Shown here piece after piece: positions 56,800 to 64,000 of a DNA stretch of 64,000 nucleotides (position 1 is the first letter of the stretch; every line of letters begins with the position of its first letter). This DNA is from Ceratotherium simum simum (taxonomy: Eukaryota; Chordata; Mammalia; Perissodactyla; Rhinocerotidae). The DNA lies in assembly GCF_000283155.1 (NCBI RefSeq), contig NW_004454177.1:3509468-3573467 (forward strand), read 5' to 3'. Made by a program: the position numbers and the translations under genes. The notes below the pieces were generated by a model. The model made no database searches, had not been told where the DNA came from, and saw only the letters and a program-made list of their open reading frames with translations.

Positions 56800-56819
56800 A
56801 AGAGAATAAAGATGTTTCA

Positions 56820-57314
56820 AAACTACCAAGATCTAGCTTTAACTGGAAGATAAACCCAAGTAATATTAGCACATTGCATACAGAAGGGGCAAGATGAAAA
56901 CCACTGATTACACGTGATTACTGAAGTTTCTGGAACATCTACTACCACCACACTCCACCCCCTTATAACAGTAGCACCAAAACAGCTCAAGTCCAATAAA
57001 AACCGAGGTACTTACTAAATCACAAAGTTTTTTTTCTTTTTTTTTTTTACATTTAAGAGAACAGTTTGGTTAAACAAGTATATTATTATAGGAGTCAACA
57101 AATTTTTAAAAAATGAACACACACCACACACACACATAACTAAGGGCATAGGGTTTAGACACACAAAACCATTGTAAGACATGAAATATGGCTATATTAG
57201 TAACAGAGATTTACACATTCTACATTCATTAATCATTTTTCGCCTTTCCTGCTTTAAATACTCAGATCCTAGAATGAAAAAAAGAAAACAACTTTGGCGA
57301 GACAACAATCACAC
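56820..57314. other. No gene; T-run and CA tract
   Basis: A poly(T)-type run lies at 57027-57050 and a short (CA)n at 57118-57136. The rest is unassigned. Confidence 0.45.
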
Positions 57315-57490
57315 TTTGGGTAATTTCTCTTTACTCCTCACAATTCTGCTAGGTGAAGTATTATTTACCCCAACTTACAGATGAGAAAATGGAAACGGAG
57401 AGGGTAACCTGCTCAAGGCAACACAGCACGTGAAGAGCTGGAACTGAATCCAGACCGTCCAGGTTCAGGCTCTTTCCACTACACAACAGT
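57315..57490 (-). repeat. MIR SINE, antisense
   Basis: actcctcacaattctgctag, gtgaagtattatttacccca, acttacagatgagaaaatgg and aagagctggaactgaatcca are in antisense MIR order. Confidence 0.92.
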
Positions 57491-57544
57491 TCTCCAGGTG
57501 TGGTCTCCAACACTCTTCCCGGGGACCTAGAGAGTCACAACTAT

Positions 57545-58845
57545 TCTCGTAAAACTATTCAGACATCATTTGCCTTTTCCCCATGTTAACACCTGCACTG
57601 ATGGCGCAAAAGCAATGGAGGTGGGGCTGCTGGCAGCCCGGCCTGAATGGAGGCAGGGACACCCAATCTCACCCAGTCACTGCGTTCTTCACTGCCACTC
57701 AGTCGCAGTACAGACACTGCCAGCTTCACTTCACAATGCCCTTGGTGGAGCAGTAAAAATTAATAATTTTATTCAACCTCAACTCGTGAGTTCACATCTC
57801 TTTACTATCCTGTGAGGAAATGGGCAGTATGCACGCAGCAGCTCTGCCCCACCAGAGCTGCGGGGCCGTGTCTGCAGGACAAGCGCTCACGCAATGGTCT
57901 GGGCTGAGGGCTAAACCAGCCACTTTTTCTTTCAAACAGTAGACCATTTGATCTCGAAAGACTGGTAACCAATGGCTATTCATACTTGAGTATCTGGCAG
58001 ATATTTTCTCAAAAATGAAAAAAGTGAGCCTATCATTTGAAGGGAAACAACTGTATCTGTTGCCAATAATAAAATTTGAGCTTTCAAGCAAAAATTAGAA
58101 GTTTTTGAAAGTTGTATCCCCCACCATGAGACTTTTCTGATGAGTTGTTGATATTAATGAATGTGATTTTTTATATTATATAAAGAAATGTGCCAATATT
58201 TGAAGATTTGCATAATTCAGTAAAGCAATATTTTCCAAATACAGGACATTACAAAATCATGCATGGGTAGAATATTTGATTTTTCACATATTTAAAGTAT
58301 AAACTGGATTGATGGATTTTAGTGTAACAAAGTATAAAAATTTCATTGATATGGCTTCAGATTCCACATTGCTATCTTTTAGCAAACTACTACTTGTCAA
58401 GTTTCAGTGTAGTATCAGAGGAATATCCACAATCATCTGAAAAGGCTATTAAAATATTTTCCCCTTTTAAAAATATGTCTGTGTAAGGATGGATTTTCTT
58501 CATATACGTCAACCAAAACAACGTTATCACACCAGATTGCACACAGAAGTAGACACGAGAATCCAGTTTTCTTCTATTATGCCAGACATTAGAAAACCTA
58601 TAAAACACTCTTTTCAATAGTTTTATTGTGTAAAATATAGTAACTTTTCATAAAAACGCGTAATGGATTTACCATTATTTTTAAATGAATTAATGTTTTT
58701 AATTTTCTCATTTTAATTATTTCTAATAAAGTAAATATCAGTAGATACAATCCATGTGAACATAAGCTCCTCCATAAGGTCCTTAATAATTTTTAAGAGT
58801 ATAAAGCAGTACTGAGATCAAAGATTGAGAACTACTACACTGTAT
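57545..58845 (+). mobile_element. hAT-Charlie-type DNA transposon with decayed transposase
   Basis: This is about 1.3 kb of a cut-and-paste hAT element, including the 3' part of its transposase gene. The frame 57570-57815 encodes CTDGAKAM (57594-57617), then SHCVLHCHSVAV and AVKINNFIQPQLVSSHLFTI before a stop. These are the conserved core of mammalian hAT/Charlie transposases (CTDGAKAM, SHCVLHRHALAV). Further homology continues in shifted frames. At 58491-58523 the plus strand reads GFSSYTSTKTT, part of the C-terminal hATC dimerisation region. The right end, gattgagaactactacactg (58823-58842), is a decayed hAT terminal inverted repeat. The 5' half of the element is missing or unrecognisable. 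Stops and frameshifts make it inactive. Confidence 0.9.
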
Positions 58846-59956
58846 CACGCTACCTGCCTTTAATACTTAAAATAATAGACAGTAGAAAAAAAATTCTCTG
58901 TACAGATACTTCTCCAAAAACTTAAAAAAGATTACCAAGATGTACCCTAATTACTGTTATTGATCACAATGGGTTCAGGGCCCAACCCTGTGGTCACATG
59001 GACAAAGAAAGGGAGTCCCTGAAATAAAGTGCTATAAAGGAAGACTTCAATTATAGGTAGGCCCACAAAGCCCCTGAATCAAATGAGGGGAAAAGACTAG
59101 ACTAGACTAGAAAGAGAGCACTACCCACCTTAAATGCGTTCAAACCAAGGCCTCGGCCAACGCTCAGGGAGTGACAATGTCTCACTAGTAATAACAGGTG
59201 GCAAAACAAACATATTCCCTGACAGCTAAACTCCAGGAAGTGTTTTCAATTAGTAACAAGAATTAGGCTTGACATTACAGAAAAAATGGGAAACACCTAC
59301 ATCCAGCTATTTATCTGCGATGTTTTATGACATTCATCATAGCAAGAAGATAACAAGTTCAAGTGAAAAGCAACTTTTTCATCAGAGTAGATTCTCTTAT
59401 CTTTCAAGTCGGTATTAAACTTTTGGTATTAAATGGAACCAGTCATTTGGCTTGAAATAAAACAGCAAAAAGTGGAAGTAACTGCTCACATGCAGAGACA
59501 GAGTTTTACTTTCTCCATTCCTATTAGAAGATGGCCATCTAGGAGCAAGTGGGAATGGTATGGGTATTTATTTGTTCTACCAGTTTATAAACAGAGCTAA
59601 GAGTACAAACAGGTTAATTTCTGCAAAGTACATTTGATTATCCTTAATTTTTAAAAGGTTTAACAAAAAAATCCTACAAAATACTAAGCATTTTTTGTTA
59701 TGCTTATTAGATCAGCCATATGTGCCTCCAAATAACTAAAAACTAAAATATCGTCCTAAGAATAAATCAAATTACACCTCTATGTCAAAACAAACATGCA
59801 AAAAAGCCCAAAACTCAGCGAGCCTTCTGAGTTGAAATGATGGTACTCGAGAAGTCCAGCATTGGGGATAAGAATGGTAATAAAGACACCATCTTTTCAT
59901 TCAGGGAGCATTAAACCAAAGAAGTTACCTTCAAGTGAGCCCCAAAAGCTGCCCCA
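58846..59956. other. AT-rich unique DNA, no gene
   Basis: No repeat or coding frame was recognised. A short (ACTAG)n-like run (actagactagactag) occurs near 59096-59110. Confidence 0.4.
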
Positions 59957-60126
59957 TTAATCCCACTCAATTGTACACTTAAAAATGGTTATAATGACAA
60001 ATTTTGTTATATATATTTTACAATTTAAAAAATAATATACCAAAAATCATTGAGTCATACACTTTAAATGAGTGAATTGTGTGATATGTGAATTACATCT
60101 CAATAAAGCTGTTAAAAAACCACCAC
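59957..60126 (+). mobile_element. 5'-truncated L1 3' end with 12-bp target-site duplication
   Basis: Only the last 170 bp of an L1M-type 3' UTR are present: cttaaaaatggttataatga, acactttaaatgagtgaatt, gtgatatgtgaattacatct and caataaagctgttaaaaaac. The duplication aaagctgcccca lies at 59945-59956 and 60127-60138, so this is a complete target-primed insertion, not a fragment of a larger copy. Confidence 0.92.
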
Positions 60127-63100
60127 AAAGCTGCCCCAGATGCTGGGGCAATCCAGCTGCTAGTGTCCTCACGGAAGTTTATACATTACGGAGATCAACT
60201 GGCTAGTCTCACTAGGAAAGATGCTCTCATAAGCAGGAAGATGTTTGACAGTCACTGCCAATAAGATTAAGGCCTCCCAGGCACCTAAACTTTTCTAATA
60301 TAACTTGTATAAGACAAATAAACAAAATACAAATAAAAAGTCAGATACTTGGTTCCTTTAAGCATATTTAATATTTGAAGTCTCATTTTCTATTTTCCCA
60401 GACCCCAGAAAACAGAAAGTTTTTAGATGACCAATATTTTGTTCCAGAAACATACAGCCTTATCAGCTAATTCATAAAAGAGCTATTTTACAAAGGTACA
60501 TCTGGATAATTAAAACAATAAAGTCTTTTAGGCTTTTCAAAATGTGATCAGTAAAAATACATGATTATTAATAAAGATTTTTTAGATAGTTCCAGATTTT
60601 TTTAAAAGAAATTTCTGTTAAAGAGTACATGATTGTATGGTGAACAAGGAAAATAAAATGTTCTAGTAGGAAGAGGTTTATTAAAAATAACCCCCAGTGT
60701 GCACTTTACAGTTATCATTTTTGCAGTACATCTGCTTAGCTGTCGGCACCTGGAAATGGCGGACAGGGCTTCCTTCTAGGAGGTACATTTTTTTCTACCA
60801 ATTTATTATCAAAACCATCAGTACCAGTAGGGAAGGCATAAGGAATGAGGCAAAAGCGACTCTTTTTTTCAGGGAGGAAAGATCAATTTTGCAGATCACT
60901 TTGAAAAGGGGTAGAAAAGTCAGAAAAAGCATAATTTACAAAACAAAAGTTACAATTCTAGGGGGAAAACAATTTGCCAGCACAAAGATGACTAGAAGGT
61001 CCTGCTAATTTTCTACTTTGAGGTCCTCTGTACACAGTTCTCAAGGGTGCCCTCTGTGACATATAGGGGAGGAAATACTGACCAAAGCTCTAGTAGCTCA
61101 AAATAACAACCTACACCACCTTCAGAGAAGACAGCAGCCAGTTTGAAACAGGGTAGCTCCACGTAATACAACGAATTTACCAACATCAAAAAAAAGAAAA
61201 GTATTCAAGTAAAAGACAACTTACAGGAAGCATAATCATTTACTTCAGCCTCTAAAAATAAGAAAAAATGGACTTTTATCCTCTCCTATCACGTTAGCTC
61301 CCCCCCCTCCAAAAACAAATAAACTTTTTTAAAGGGAGTCATACTTTCTAACAGTTATGTTAGAAGTTGTTTTAGGAAAAAGAAAGCCAAAAAGCTTAAG
61401 AAATAGACCTTCTGTGCAGTATAATACAATAAATAGTTACAGTTTAGCCAAGATAAACAGTCTAAGTTAGCTGGTTTTAATATATGCAAAATATATGGCT
61501 TCTAGGGCAGTAATTGTGATTTTAAATTATAGCACTTTGGGGGCCTGCTGATTTGCCTTGATTAACTTGGTTCTCCGAAAAGGAAAGAGACACTCCAAAT
61601 GTAATTTGGCACTTAATAGCAAAGGAGCCATTAGGCCCACCAACAGGAGAGAGCACAGGGTCACGGCAGGTCACTTCAATAGATAAACCCCAGCTCTCCT
61701 GCTCTGGGAAGGTTGCTTTGTCCACCACCCTTGGATCCTTCCACATGGAAGTAGATTCCAACTTCTAGTCACATAACTTGGAGAAAACAGCTTTGATGAT
61801 AACTAGTCTCACTCAAAGACAGGATCTAATTCCATCATCCTGAAAGGCAGATATAGTATCAAAGTAAAATGGATGTGATTACAATGGTCAAAATAAAACA
61901 GAAGGTGTTGGGAAGCCTGGCTGGGAGGGAGGGAAAAATTTAGGCTGGTAAGATAAAAAGAACAGTCAAAATGGTGGGATCTTTTCAGAATTAGACTTCG
62001 TTTGAAAACCTAGATATGAATTTATTTGGAAGTACTAGAGCTATGGTCAAAGTATTTTTCCAGTTAGCCTGCTTTTGTTCCAAGGAGAGGTTAAACTGCA
62101 GGAAAAGAAAAGCAAATAGTCGCTAAGGACAAGATATTGGCTGAGCTAAAAGAGAAACCAAAACATTTCTAACCTACAAAGCTTCTCAAATGAGTGCTAG
62201 AGAATTCTGTAATTACCCTGTACTGTCTGCAGTTAAGATGAAAGTTCTATTTATATTTACCTTTCTCCTAATTGCCCGCTGATGGTATTAGTGTCAAGTG
62301 GCCACAGGTGTAACCCTTCTACTTGGGAATGACTACATTATTTCCAGCAGCACAATGTAACCATTTGGTTTCTACTTGTTTCTCTTAACAGATACAGGAA
62401 GTTCAAGTTCTAAGCTTCACTTATATATTAACTTCTGCTTCTAAAATTTTTAATCCCATTCTGATTTAATTTACACTTGGTCTACAACTCAAAATATAAT
62501 TCTAATTTATAGATGAGGTCCAATGATGTAAGTTGGTCTACTTAAAAATAGATCAGTTTTGAAAAGACAGAAACAGGAATCGGGACATAAATAAGCTTGT
62601 TAAGTTGTAGTGGTGTTTATAAAAGTAGTTGGGAATCCTTACCACTTGTGATGAGGGGGAAAGAAAAAATTATATAAATATATAATGGACTGCAGGGAAG
62701 AATAAAACTACATCCTGACTCCCCACAGAGTTCAGAGGGCACTACTAAAAGATCTGAGCAGTGGATGAACTCTCTGCATATTAACAGAATTTTAAGTTTG
62801 ACAAATGATTTAGTTTTAGTTGGCAAAAATACTCCAAAACATATAGACCTGATGCACAAAGAAAACCACAGAAAGCCAATATAACTGAAGATGTTCTCAA
62901 GTTACAATTCCAAACCATTTATCCTCTGTTGGGTGCTGCCAATACTACTATTCATTCTAGAGCACGCAGTTACCAACAGCTTGCCTGCAGTGTCCAGTGT
63001 ATGTTCTGGTCTGCAATTTTTCAGGTCAGTCACCACCAGTGTGGAGAAAGCTCCAGCAGTGAAGTCAGAGGAAGTGCTCTGGAGCTGGTTTGAGCAGCTC

Positions 63101-64000
63101 TGCCTTCCCCACCACTTCACTCCACTCTTGGCTCTCCGTTTAACTCAAAGAGCCCTTTGGCACCATCAGTGCAAAAATTAGAGTCAAACCTCCAGGTACT
63201 AAAATTTTACTGGCCTTATAATCAGCAGTACCCGTGGCTAATGACAGCCATTGTTCAACTCAGTAGTGATTCAGTTAGATAACCTTCCTGAACTCTTTCA
63301 CCCACTCCCATCCCACCCTTCCTCAGCAACCCCCACCCCTACCACCATCTGAAGCATCTCCACTTGTTTGTTTTCACTTCCTGCTTAATCTGCAGGGATA
63401 ATTTTACACAAGTGCCGAAGTCTAATGTATAATTATAAAAATGAAACAATACCAAGAATAACAAATTTATAGTCAAGAAAATAAAATTTGCTTTCCTCTC
63501 CCTCCCAAATCCCAACCCTCAATAGAAAAGAAGACAAGAAAACACGCCCATTTTCAAGTGCCTGCTATTTAGTACATTGAGGATTCCTGTTAATTGGGGG
63601 TGGATCCCAGCTACAGAGAAGAGGTGCTTGCCTCAGGCTGGAGGAAGCCCACCAACTCTCTGCCCACCTGGGTAGCACACAGCTCAGTCCTCTGCACATA
63701 GGAGCCACCGGCATACTCCGCCATTGAGATGACCCTCAGGGAAGCAGCCCACTGGACAGCAGAGGGCATGTAACACAGTTTAGTGAAGGCTAGATGCTCC
63801 TCCCTCCTCCTCCTTACTTCCTCCTCTTCTTCACCTCTCTATCCAACCTCCTCATACCCCATCCTGAACTCTTTGCTTCAGGAGCAATTGATCCTTGGGT
63901 GTACTAAATACAAAGGGCTAAAAATCTCACTACTCAATTAAAACAAAACATGGCAAAATAAAAATTAAAATGTGCTTTCAAATACGGAATGAAGTCAAAT
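60127..64000 (-). other. Repeat-poor AT-rich stretch; possible minus-strand 3' UTR
   Basis: About 3.9 kb hold no recognisable interspersed repeat. Elsewhere in the window a repeat occurs every few hundred bases. Read on the minus strand the DNA is T-rich with scattered AATAAA signals, for example at 60677-60682 and 60802-60807. It has no long frame; the 79-80 codon minus frames at 61522-61761 and 62617-62859 show no known motif. This resembles a long 3' untranslated region of a gene whose coding part would lie right of the window. The gene was not recognised, and enhancer-rich intergenic DNA is an alternative. Confidence 0.3.

Noticed and set aside
56531..56809. 92-codon frame
   Set aside because: It is a translation of the ERE SINE and its poly(A) tail (ending in a Lys run), not a gene.
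1..64000. CRISPR arrays, bacterial operons, prophage or endogenous retrovirus
   Set aside because: No regularly spaced repeats, no compact gene strings, and no retroviral LTR pairs or gag/pol-like frames were found. All reverse-transcriptase traces are of the non-LTR L1, L2 or L3/CR1 type.

Overview
This window is mammalian nuclear DNA, almost certainly from a perissodactyl (horse, rhinoceros or tapir). The sequence-level reason is four copies of the ERE (equine repetitive element) tRNA-Ser-derived SINE, at 1-216, 17813-18060, 45003-45295 and 56539-56799. Three carry readable target-site duplications. The background is old mammalian repeats: MIR, L2, L3/CR1, L1 and hAT. I see no bacterial or viral gene organisation, no CRISPR array, and no intact protein-coding gene that I can defend. 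Nearly all ORFs are chance frames in GC-rich or repeat DNA.

Layout. Positions 1-40900 are GC-rich, pyrimidine/purine-skewed, non-coding DNA dominated by decayed L2/CR1-clade LINE fragments and MIR SINEs. Larger pieces are an L2 at 5740-7275, an antisense L3/CR1 reverse-transcriptase remnant at 16660-17540, an L2 at 20985-21585, and an L1 3' end at 21595-22600 with an internal AT hairpin expansion. Between them lie short AT-rich, repeat-free islands that look like conserved non-coding elements (for example 9085-9340, 13780-13925, 22620-23095 and 39655-39870). Positions 40905-42250 form a CpG island whose core is hidden by exactly 900 N (41210-42109). It is the best candidate for a promoter or first exon here.

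Positions 42280-46400 hold MIRs, an L2 tail, a local direct duplication later split by an ERE, and a processed pseudogene of FAU (ubiquitin-like protein fused to ribosomal protein S30) with an 11-bp target-site duplication. From about 46.5 kb the base composition turns AT-rich, like an isochore boundary. This part has L2, L3/CR1, MIR and L1 pieces, an ERE, an hAT-Charlie-type transposon with recognisable transposase fragments (57545-58845), and a 170-bp L1 tail with a 12-bp duplication. The last 3.9 kb is almost free of repeats and, on the minus strand, resembles the long 3' untranslated region of a gene lying beyond the right edge.

No genes can be shown to work together here. The main observations are structural: three short local direct duplications, nested and datable insertions, an assembly gap over a CpG island, and candidate regulatory islands. 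Repeat family names come from recognising consensus features by eye, not from a database search, so boundaries are approximate unless a target-site duplication fixes them.
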